A stretch of 64,000 nucleotides of DNA from Cyclobacteriaceae bacterium (GTDB taxonomy: Bacteria; Bacteroidota; Bacteroidia; Cytophagales; Cyclobacteriaceae), in NCBI GenBank assembly GCA_019638395.1, contig JAHBTX010000003.1, positions 620,001-684,000 on the forward strand, given 5' to 3'. The translations under genes were made by a program, and so were the position numbers. Numbering within the stretch: position 1 is the stretch's first letter; the number at the start of each line of letters is the position of its first letter. Positions 46,085 through 52,447 of this stretch are shown here, piece by piece. The notes below the pieces were generated by a model. That model was not told where the DNA came from. It saw only the letters and a program-made list of their open reading frames with translations, and searched no databases.

Positions 46085-46125
46085 GTCGGTCGCTTTCGGA
46101 CACCTTTTTTCACTTACGGACGTGA
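46085..46125. promoter_or_regulatory. Possible activator-binding sites upstream of the sigma-54 element
   Basis: Two CGGAC-containing segments, GTCGGTCGCTTTCGGACACC (46085-46104) and CACTTACGGACGTGA (46111-46125), lie about 70-100 bases upstream of the predicted sigma-54 element at 46177. That is the usual place for enhancer sites. The first has only partial dyad symmetry; the second has a short TCAC/GTGA dyad. Inference only. Confidence 0.3.
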
Positions 46126-46176
46126 TTTTGTGCAACTAATCGCGTATTTGCGCGTCTAAATCAACTATTACGGTCT

Positions 46177-46192
46177 TGGCATGCTATTGGCC
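46177..46192 (+). promoter_or_regulatory. Possible sigma-54 (-24/-12) promoter of the ABC ATPase/tolC operon
   Basis: TGGCATGCTATTGGC matches TGGCAC-N5-TTGC with two mismatches. The GG (46178-46179) and GC (46190-46191) are exactly ten bases apart. Transcription would start near 46203, about 36 bases before the ATG at 46239. CGGAC-containing segments lie upstream (46085-46125). Confidence 0.5.
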
Positions 46193-46238
46193 AACTTAGG
46201 GCTGGCTGCCAAGGCTTCACAAACAAAAGCCAAAATTC

Positions 46239-46916
46239 ATGATTGTTTTAAAAAACATCGACAAGTACATCGACTCCCGTTTTCAGCGCACATTTATACT
46301 TAAAGGAATTGACCTGGAAGTAAAGCAAGGCGAATTCGTAACCATTATGGGCCCCAGCGGTTCGGGCAAGTCAACTTTAATGAACATTGTAGGAATGCTG
46401 GACGAACCTTCGGCTGGTGAATATTACTTTTTTGACGAGCCCGTGCACAAGATGCGCGAGAAGCAAAAAAGTGATATGCACAAAAACTATATCGGGTTTA
46501 TCTTTCAGGCCTATCACCTGATTGATGAACTAACGGTGTATGAAAATATTGAAACACCACTTTTGTACAAAGGTGTAAGCGGAAGCCAGCGCAAAAGCAT
46601 GGTAGCCGAAATGCTCGATCGCTTTAACATGGTGGCCAAAAAGGATTTATTCCCCGAGCAACTTTCGGGTGGACAACAGCAATTAGTAGGCATTGCCCGG
46701 GCCATTGTAGGGCAGCCAAAATTATTGTTGGCCGATGAGCCTACCGGTAACCTGCATTCCGAACAAGGCAAACAAATCATGGATATTTTTCAAAAGCTGA
46801 ATGAAGAGGGCATTACCATCATTCAGGTAACACACTCCGAAGAAAACGCAAGGCGCGGTAAACGCATTGTGCAAATAGCGGATGGTGCTATAGAGTCAGA
46901 CGAAAAGGTTAGTTAA
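46239..46916 (+). CDS. MacB-type ABC transporter ATP-binding protein
   Basis: 225 aa, a full nucleotide-binding domain: Walker A GPSGSGKST (38-46), Q-loop in YIGFIFQAYHLIDELTVYEN, signature LSGGQQQLVGIARAI, Walker B LLLADEPTG and H-loop VTHSEENA. It belongs to the LolD/MacB/FtsE-like group that drives two-unit FtsX permeases. The TolC gene follows after 8 bp, but no permease or membrane-fusion protein gene is adjacent. The FtsX/MacB permeases at 16420 and 37365 could be its partners. Confidence 0.95.
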   Translation: MIVLKNIDKYIDSRFQRTFILKGIDLEVKQGEFVTIMGPSGSGKSTLMNIVGMLDEPSAGEYYFFDEPVHKMREKQKSDMHKNYIGFIFQAYHLIDELTVYENIETPLLYKGVSGSQRKSMVAEMLDRFNMVAKKDLFPEQLSGGQQQLVGIARAIVGQPKLLLADEPTGNLHSEQGKQIMDIFQKLNEEGITIIQVTHSEENARRGKRIVQIADGAIESDEKVS

Positions 46917-46924
46917 TAAAAGTT

Positions 46925-48262
46925 ATGAGGAAGGTTTTGGTTTTTACACTGCTGATCGCAAGCGTGCTATGCTTGCAGGCCCAGCAAACACTTACATTCA
47001 AGCATGCTATTAAAATGGGTTTGGAAAACAACCTGCTTCTCAATCAGCAAAAAAATCTGCTGATAAGTACCGGGGTAAACCGAACTTCAAGCTTATTGCA
47101 GATGACACCGAGCGTTTCGGCTGGTGGAAGTGTTGGCAGGTTTGATGGTAACTCGTTTAATCAACAACGAGGTGAGGTTGTAAATGGTCAGGTAGATTTT
47201 ATTAATGGTGGGTTATCTGCCAGTATCCCTATTTTCAATGGGTTTAATCAGATTAATCAATACCGGCAGGCAGCTAGCCAGAATGAAGCACAGTTAAATT
47301 TTGTGATGCGCACCAAGCAAGATGTAATTCGCAACGTAGCATTTCAATATTTAACATGCCTGCTCGATCAACAACTATTAAAGATTGACCAGCAGAATCT
47401 GGAAACACAAAAAACTCAATTAAACCAGATTAAGCAGCAGGTTGAGTTGGGTAGCAGGGCCGAAGCCGATTTATATAACCAGGAGTTTCAGGTACGAAAT
47501 GCTGAATTATTAGTGGTGCGATCATCCAACCGGCTCAAGAACGATAAGGCATTACTCGCTCAAACACTCATGATCGATCCGATTGTTTCATTTGAACTGG
47601 AAGATGTGAGTTGGGGTGCTGATGATTATCTGGTAGATAATTTGGCGGTAGAGAATCTCAATACCACCGCATTGCAAAGCCGGGCCGATTTAAAGCAGGC
47701 ATCTAGCACCGAGCGGGCTGCACAATTAAGTTACTATGCGTGGCGTGGCCGGTACTTACCAAATGTATCGGGCTTTGCAGAGTTAAACTCACGATATAAT
47801 TACATTCATGGGGCACCGGATAACCGCTCATTCGAACAACAATTCAGATCGGATAACCGTCAGTTTAACTATGGGGTCTCGGTGCGGGTACCTATTTTCA
47901 GTGGTTTTTCGAACAGAGCCCAGGTAACGCAACAGCGGGTGTTATTCGAAAACGCAAGGCTGGCCACCAAAAATGCTGAGGTACGGGTAAAATCAGATGT
48001 GCTTATAGTATATCAAAATTATGAAGATGCTAAAGCAAGTTTTGCATCGGCCCAGGCTCAACTTAAATCGGGCGAACTGTCGTACAAAATGGAGAAAGAG
48101 CGTTACGATCTCGGAATTTCGAACATTGTTCAGTTAACCACCGCACAACAATCGTACGTAAAAGCACAATCGGATTTTGCGAGCGCTCAGTTTACACTTA
48201 TGTTTCAAAAATTACTCATTAATTACGCCACGGGAACGCTGCAAGAGGAGGATATCCCCTAA
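46925..48262 (+). CDS. TolC-family outer-membrane efflux channel
   Basis: 445 aa with a signal peptide (MRKVLVFTLLIASVLCLQAQ). It shows the two TolC repeats with long coiled-coil helices: FKHAIKMGLENNLLLNQQKN and LNQIKQQVELGSRAEADLYN, then ALQSRADLKQASSTERAAQL and ELSYKMEKERYDLGISNIVQ. The strand regions GLSASIPIFNGFNQ and GVSVRVPIFSGFSN form the outer-membrane barrel. It should be the exit duct for the ABC ATPase encoded just upstream. Confidence 0.93.
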   Translation: MRKVLVFTLLIASVLCLQAQQTLTFKHAIKMGLENNLLLNQQKNLLISTGVNRTSSLLQMTPSVSAGGSVGRFDGNSFNQQRGEVVNGQVDFINGGLSASIPIFNGFNQINQYRQAASQNEAQLNFVMRTKQDVIRNVAFQYLTCLLDQQLLKIDQQNLETQKTQLNQIKQQVELGSRAEADLYNQEFQVRNAELLVVRSSNRLKNDKALLAQTLMIDPIVSFELEDVSWGADDYLVDNLAVENLNTTALQSRADLKQASSTERAAQLSYYAWRGRYLPNVSGFAELNSRYNYIHGAPDNRSFEQQFRSDNRQFNYGVSVRVPIFSGFSNRAQVTQQRVLFENARLATKNAEVRVKSDVLIVYQNYEDAKASFASAQAQLKSGELSYKMEKERYDLGISNIVQLTTAQQSYVKAQSDFASAQFTLMFQKLLINYATGTLQEEDIP

Positions 48263-48295
48263 GGTTAAAGCCACGCTCTAAATCAAATATTTTAC

Positions 48296-48303
48296 TACAT
48301 TTG
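48296..48303 (+). promoter_or_regulatory. Possible TAnnTTTG promoter box of rpsA
   Basis: TACATTTG matches the Bacteroidota -7 consensus. It lies directly before the GCCCCATC hairpin, so that hairpin would sit at the 5' end of the rpsA transcript, leaving a leader of about 100 bases before the ATG at 48407. Confidence 0.5.
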
Positions 48304-48305
48304 CA

Positions 48306-48334
48306 GCCCCATCAAAACGATGGGGCTTGTTTTT
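48306..48334 (+). terminator. Hairpin with U-tract between tolC and rpsA
   Basis: GCCCCATC (48306-48313) and GATGGGGC (48319-48326) pair perfectly around AAAAC and are followed by TTGTTTTTA. It fits an intrinsic terminator for tolC. Because the promoter box at 48296 would start transcription at its left edge, it could also be a 5' leader hairpin of rpsA, which encodes a protein known to control its own translation in other bacteria. Confidence 0.65.
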
Positions 48335-48406
48335 AGTATAAAACAGGTTTTTAAAACAAAATTTGTAGCCACCTGCCCGCTGGCTGCATGTAAAAAGGGC
48401 GAGATT

Positions 48407-50422
48407 ATGGCGAAAGTCCAGAAAGAGAAAAACGAAGAGTCGAAATCAAAAGCTGCAAAGCCGGTTATTGACGATGCCCCGGTAAAGAAGGCCGTTAAAG
48501 GTGCAGCTGCCGAAGAGCTTTTCGAAAAAGACGAGCTAACCGAATTCAAGCAAGCTAAAAAAGCGGAAGAAGAAGAGGGTATCAGCCGTATGATTAAAGA
48601 TGTAACTGCCCGTAAGGCTGCTACAGAATCAAGCATTTCAACCGAAAATTTTGACTGGGATGCGTACGATCGCAAAGGGTTTGGCGAAGGTTATTCTTCT
48701 AAAGACCGCGAAGCATTATTAAAGAAATATGAAGGTACTGTAACCACCATCAACGAAAGTGAGTTGGTTGTAGGCACTGTAGTTGGTATTAACGATCGCG
48801 ATGTTATCCTTAACATCGGTTTCAAGTCTGATGGTCTTGTGCCATTGGCTGAATTTAAAGATATGCCTAACCTGAAGATTGGCGATTCAGTTGATCTTTT
48901 TATTGAAGAACGCGAAAACCTGATGGGCCAGTTAATTCTGAGCCGCAGAAAGGCCAAGTTGTTGAAAGGATGGGAAAATGTGCAGAAAGCATTGGATAAC
49001 GATTCGGTTATTGAAGGCTTTGTGAAGCGCAGAACCAAAGGTGGTTTGATTGTAGATGTATTTGGCATCGAAGCATTCTTGCCAGGTTCACAAATTGATG
49101 TGAAGCCAATCCGCGATTTCGATATTTATGTGAACAAGAACATCGAGGTGAAGGTGGTGAAAATCAACTATACCAACGACAACGTTGTGGTATCGCATAA
49201 AGTGCTGATTGAGAAAGACCTTGAACAACAGAAAGCAGTAATTCTTACCAATCTGGAGAAAGGCCAGGTGTTGGAAGGTGTTATCAAGAACATGACCAAC
49301 TTTGGTGTATTCATCGACCTGGGTGGTGTAGATGGCTTGTTGCACATTACTGATATTTCATGGGGTCGCATCAGCCATCCGGAAGAGTTATTGAAACTTG
49401 ACCAGACGGTGAAGGTTGTAGTATTGGATTTTGATGGCGATAAGAAGCGTATCTCCTTGGGTATGAAACAACTTACTCCTCATCCTTGGGAATCGCTTGC
49501 CGCTGATGTGGCAGTAGGTTCTAAGGTAAAAGGTAAGATTGTAAACGTAGCCGATTACGGTGCATTCCTTGAATTGCAACCGGGTGTAGAAGGTTTGATT
49601 CACGTAAGTGAAATGAGCTGGAGCCAGCACCTGCGCAATCCACAGGATTTCATTAAAGTAGGCGATGAGTTAGATGCTGTAGTGTTAACTATCGATCGTG
49701 AAGAGCGTAAAATGTCACTCGGTATCAAACAACTTACCGAAGATCCTTGGACTCGTCAGGATGTATTGGCGAAGTATGCAGTTGGCACCCGTCACAAAGG
49801 TGTGGTGCGTAATCTTACCAACTTCGGTTTATTCATTGAACTGGAAGAAGGAATTGATGGACTTGTACACGTTTCAGACTTAAGTTGGACCAAAAAGATC
49901 AAACATCCGTCAGAGTTTACAAAAGTAGGAGAGTCTTTGGATGTACAAGTGTTGGAATTGGATGCTACCAATCGCAGACTGGCCCTCAGCCACAAGCATT
50001 TGGAAGAAAATCCTTGGGATACATTCGAAACCATCTTCACCATAGGTTCAACCCATAAGTGTACTATTATCAGCAAGAGCGATAAAGGTGCCGTGTTGGA
50101 ATTGCCCTATGGAATTGAAGGCTTCTGTTCGGCCAAGAACTTGGTAAAGCAAGACGAAAGCAAACCCGAAGTTGGCGAAGCTTACGACTTCAAAGTGCTT
50201 GAATTCTCAAAAGAAGAGCGCAGAATTGCATTAAGTCTAAAAGCAACCTGGTCAACCGAGGTTGAAAAGACAGAGCAACCTGCAGCTAAGAAGAAAGCAG
50301 CACCTAAAGGCAAGAGCATTGATAAGATTAACCAGGAAGCAGAGAAATCTACTTTGGGTGATATCGAGGCCTTGAGTGCACTGAAGGAGAAAATGAGTGC
50401 AGCCAAGAAGACAAACGAATAA
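48407..50422 (+). CDS. rpsA: 30S ribosomal protein S1
   Basis: 671 aa from the ATG at 48407; an in-frame ATG at 48320 would lie inside the hairpin and is rejected. S1 unfolds mRNA at the ribosome. A charged, disordered N-terminus (about 1-100, rich in Lys/Glu/Ala) is a Bacteroidota trait. Six S1 RNA-binding repeats follow, with repeated signatures [40 protein letters not shown] and [20 protein letters not shown], then an Ala/Lys-rich tail. Bacteroidota mRNAs mostly lack Shine-Dalgarno sequences, so S1 matters for start selection. A strong terminator follows at 50444. Confidence 0.97.
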   Translation: MAKVQKEKNEESKSKAAKPVIDDAPVKKAVKGAAAEELFEKDELTEFKQAKKAEEEEGISRMIKDVTARKAATESSISTENFDWDAYDRKGFGEGYSSKDREALLKKYEGTVTTINESELVVGTVVGINDRDVILNIGFKSDGLVPLAEFKDMPNLKIGDSVDLFIEERENLMGQLILSRRKAKLLKGWENVQKALDNDSVIEGFVKRRTKGGLIVDVFGIEAFLPGSQIDVKPIRDFDIYVNKNIEVKVVKINYTNDNVVVSHKVLIEKDLEQQKAVILTNLEKGQVLEGVIKNMTNFGVFIDLGGVDGLLHITDISWGRISHPEELLKLDQTVKVVVLDFDGDKKRISLGMKQLTPHPWESLAADVAVGSKVKGKIVNVADYGAFLELQPGVEGLIHVSEMSWSQHLRNPQDFIKVGDELDAVVLTIDREERKMSLGIKQLTEDPWTRQDVLAKYAVGTRHKGVVRNLTNFGLFIELEEGIDGLVHVSDLSWTKKIKHPSEFTKVGESLDVQVLELDATNRRLALSHKHLEENPWDTFETIFTIGSTHKCTIISKSDKGAVLELPYGIEGFCSAKNLVKQDESKPEVGEAYDFKVLEFSKEERRIALSLKATWSTEVEKTEQPAAKKKAAPKGKSIDKINQEAEKSTLGDIEALSALKEKMSAAKKTNE

Positions 50423-50443
50423 CTGAAAAAGATTATCCGTATT

Positions 50444-50477
50444 AGAAGGTGGCTGAAATAGCCACCTTCTTTTTTTA
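50444..50477 (+). terminator. Intrinsic terminator of rpsA
   Basis: AGAAGGTGGCT (50444-50454) pairs perfectly with AGCCACCTTCT (50460-50470) around GAAAT, followed by a run of seven T (50471-50477). Confidence 0.92.
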
Positions 50478-50483
50478 AGTTGG

Positions 50484-50513
50484 TTGTAAAGCGAGGTGAT
50501 TTTTATAGTTTTG
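50484..50513 (+). promoter_or_regulatory. Bacteroidota-type promoter of tRNA-Cys
   Basis: TTG (50484-50486) and TAGTTTTG (50506-50513) match the -33/-7 consensus TTTG-N19-TAnnTTTG with exactly 19 bases between them. The tRNA begins 13 bases downstream at 50526. This is the best promoter match in the window. Confidence 0.7.
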
Positions 50514-50525
50514 TAAATCAATTAA

Positions 50526-50596
50526 GGTTCCGTGGCCGAGTGGCTAGGCTGAGCTCTGCAAAAGCTCCTACAGCGGTTCGAATCCGCTCGGAACCT
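50526..50596 (+). tRNA. tRNA-Cys (GCA)
   Basis: The acceptor arms GGTTCCG and CGGAACC pair over 7 bp with discriminator T (U73, a cysteine identity base). The anticodon arm is GAGCT-CTGCAAA-AGCTC with GCA in the loop, and the T arm is AGCGG-TTCGAAT-CCGCT. CCA is not encoded. Length is 71 bases. Confidence 0.95.
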
Positions 50597-50601
50597 CAGT
50601 A

Positions 50602-50635
50602 AAAAAAGAGAATTCAGGATTGAGTTCTCTTTTTT
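50602..50635 (+). terminator. Intrinsic terminator of tRNA-Cys
   Basis: AAAAAAGAGAATTCA (50602-50616) and TGAGTTCTCTTTTTT (50621-50635) pair over 15 bases with one G-U wobble around GGAT; the T run ends the stem. The same stem, with a different loop, occurs again at 50777-50809. Confidence 0.88.
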
Positions 50636-50643
50636 ATTTATCA

Positions 50644-50698
50644 AGGCTGAGTTCTTCAAAAGCTATCCCGATAAGCTATCGTGCCCGCTCAGAACCTC
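50644..50698 (+). pseudogene. Decayed tRNA-Cys relic 1
   Basis: AGGCTGAGTTCTTCAAAAGC aligns with the D-arm end and anticodon arm of the tRNA (AGGCTGAGCTCTGCAAAAGC), and GCTCAGAACCTC with its 3' end (GCTCGGAACCTC). The part between is replaced by CTATCCCGATAAGCTATCGT, so it cannot fold as a tRNA and the anticodon is lost. Confidence 0.7.
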
Positions 50699-50726
50699 CG
50701 ATTATTCTTGATAGTAATATTATTCG

Positions 50727-50776
50727 CAGCGGTTCGTCCCGATGGCTATCAGATTCATTCGGGAATCTCCAGCACT
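50727..50776 (+). pseudogene. Decayed tRNA-Cys 3'-half relic 2
   Basis: CAGCGGTTCG repeats the T-arm start of the tRNA, and after an inserted CCCGATGGCTATC-type stretch the tail GGGAATCTCCAGCAC resembles GGAACCTCAG of the tRNA 3' end. It runs into a second copy of the tRNA terminator stem (50777). Confidence 0.6.
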
Positions 50777-50809
50777 AAAAGAGAATTCAAAAATGAGTTC
50801 TCTTTTTTT
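50777..50809 (+). terminator. Second copy of the tRNA-Cys terminator stem
   Basis: AAAAGAGAATTCA (50777-50789) and TGAGTTCTCTTTT (50794-50806) have the same arms as the terminator at 50602 with loop AAAA, and a T tail to 50809. It marks the end of a duplicated and decayed tRNA unit and would still work as a terminator. Confidence 0.8.
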
Positions 50810-50901
50810 GTTTGTTACTTCCTGGTATAATCATGTTGGCCGAGATACATCCATAACAAAATTGCTACCATTCAATTCTGGTTTTTATTTATCTTTCCAA
50901 A

Positions 50902-52008
50902 ATGAAGAAATTCTTAATTATGGGGGTGCTGTTAGCGGCAGGTTGTTCAGCTCCCAAAAAACAAGATGTTATGGAGAGCACAACTTCTCAACCCTCATTG
51001 AACGAACAAACCATTACCCTCACAAACAGCAATGGTTTAAAGGCTACTATCACGCCCTATGGTGGTAAAGTAATTAGTCTTTGGGTACCAGATAAGAATG
51101 GAACCCTGGGCGATATTGTTTTGGGCTACGACTCAGCCAGTCAGTATCCATCTGGTAATCCCTACTTTGGTGCACTTATCGGGCGCTATGGAAACCGAAT
51201 AGGCAAAGGGCAGTTTTCAATTGATGGTACCGCCTATCAGTTGGCTACCAACAATGGTGCAAACTCTTTGCATGGCGGACCGGGTGGATTCCATAATGTG
51301 CTTTGGACGGTTGCTGAAACAACACCCAACAGCACAACCCTTACTTATAATAGTGCCGATGGTGAAGAGGGGTATCCCGGCACACTAACGGCCAAAGTAA
51401 TTTATACTTTAACAAACGACAATGAGTTGACCATCGACTATGAAGCCACAACCGATAAAGCCACAGTAGTAAACCTTACCCATCATTCATTCTTTAACCT
51501 TGCCGGTGAGGGTGTGGGCGATATACTGAATCATAAATTGCAAATTATAGCCGATGCCTTTACACCCGTAGATGAAGGATTGATTCCAACAGGTGAATTA
51601 AAACCCGTTGCCGGAACTCCGTTTGATTTTAATAAACCTACTGCCATTGGTGCACGCATCAATCAGGAAGATGTTCAATTGAAATTTGGTAAAGGCTATG
51701 ATCATAACTGGGTATTAAAACGTACAGGCGAGGGACTAAGTCTTGCGGCAGTTGTAAGCGAACCTATATCCGGCCGCACAATGGAAGTGTGGACTTCGGA
51801 ACCCGGCCTTCAGTTTTATTCCGGTAATTTTCTGAATGGTACCGAAGGTGGGAAAGATGGAAAGCAATATCCGTATCGCTCCGGATTTTGTTTAGAAGCT
51901 CAACACTTTCCCGATTCACCCAATAAACCAGAATTTCCATCTACGCTGTTAAAGCCCGGTGAAGTTTATAAGCAGCAAACAGTTTATAAGTTTGGATTGG
52001 GTAATTAA
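50902..52008 (+). CDS. galM: Aldose 1-epimerase, lipoprotein
   Basis: 368 aa; interconverts alpha and beta anomers of sugars such as glucose or galactose. A lipoprotein signal (FLIMGVLLAAGC, Cys15) shows it works outside the cytoplasm. Conserved GalM features: GRYGNRIGKGQF, NNGANSLHGGPGGFHN (His), LTHHSFFNLAG (catalytic His), GYDHNW (Asp) and a C-terminal FCLEAQHFPDSPN with the catalytic Glu. Length is typical. It could support the sugar-harvesting locus at 2785-13503, but it is not in that operon. Confidence 0.95.
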   Translation: MKKFLIMGVLLAAGCSAPKKQDVMESTTSQPSLNEQTITLTNSNGLKATITPYGGKVISLWVPDKNGTLGDIVLGYDSASQYPSGNPYFGALIGRYGNRIGKGQFSIDGTAYQLATNNGANSLHGGPGGFHNVLWTVAETTPNSTTLTYNSADGEEGYPGTLTAKVIYTLTNDNELTIDYEATTDKATVVNLTHHSFFNLAGEGVGDILNHKLQIIADAFTPVDEGLIPTGELKPVAGTPFDFNKPTAIGARINQEDVQLKFGKGYDHNWVLKRTGEGLSLAAVVSEPISGRTMEVWTSEPGLQFYSGNFLNGTEGGKDGKQYPYRSGFCLEAQHFPDSPNKPEFPSTLLKPGEVYKQQTVYKFGLGN

Positions 52009-52202
52009 ACTTTAATTACCCAATCCACTAACACCATACTGATTAAAAGCAGTGTGAGCAGGAGTATGGCCAGGCTTATGTGCATCCACGGTTGCCTGGG
52101 TTCTTTAAGAATTAAAACCGGAAATAAAATCAAAAGCATTAACTGTACTGGTTGCTCCGACAAAGAGTAGGAACACAGCAACAGGTTTTTTACATCAGGC
52201 AA
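52005..52202 (-). CDS. Small two-TM protein or gene remnant without ATG
   Basis: The minus-strand frame encodes two hydrophobic segments (VQLMLLILFPVLIL and ISLAILLLTLLLISMVLV). The only start candidate for the 65-residue version is TTG at 52202. The same frame stays open upstream to a stop at about 52308, adding protein-like sequence (FWYDGRSSQIIKLYSLSDYF) but no ATG or GTG. It may be a small membrane protein starting at TTG, or the C-terminal remnant of a decayed gene. Its stop overlaps the galM stop by four bases. Not recognised. Confidence 0.4.
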   Translation of the reverse strand: MPDVKNLLLCSYSLSEQPVQLMLLILFPVLILKEPRQPWMHISLAILLLTLLLISMVLVDWVIKV

Positions 52203-52447
52203 AAAATAATCACTTAAGCTGTATAACTTGATGATTTGACTACTCCTCCCATCGTACCAAAATTTGGTGCTGCTACTGTGCTTTGTTGAATCCTGTGCCC
52301 TTAATCTTTATATAAATCCTTAGAATTTTTATGCGTAGGCGCATAAACACCAAAAACGACTTGCATAGTAACGGCAAAAATATTTTATTTTATACCACAC
52401 TTGAGTCACAAGCTGAGTTCAGACGGCTTTGGTAATTTTATAACCAG
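52203..52447. other. Spacer before the multi-PAS kinase gene
   Basis: Apart from the palindrome at 52328-52347 and the upstream open extension of the small minus-strand frame, I see no gene or RNA structure here. TAATTTTA (52433-52440) just before the kinase ATG is one base off the -7 consensus TAnnTTTG. Confidence 0.5.
52328..52347. promoter_or_regulatory. Perfect palindrome upstream of the multi-PAS kinase gene
   Basis: TTTATGCG (52328-52335) and CGCATAAA (52340-52347) are perfect 8-base complements around TAGG. This is the size and symmetry of a dimeric-regulator operator. It lies 100 bases before the kinase ATG and between divergent frames. Function is inferred only from symmetry. Confidence 0.45.
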
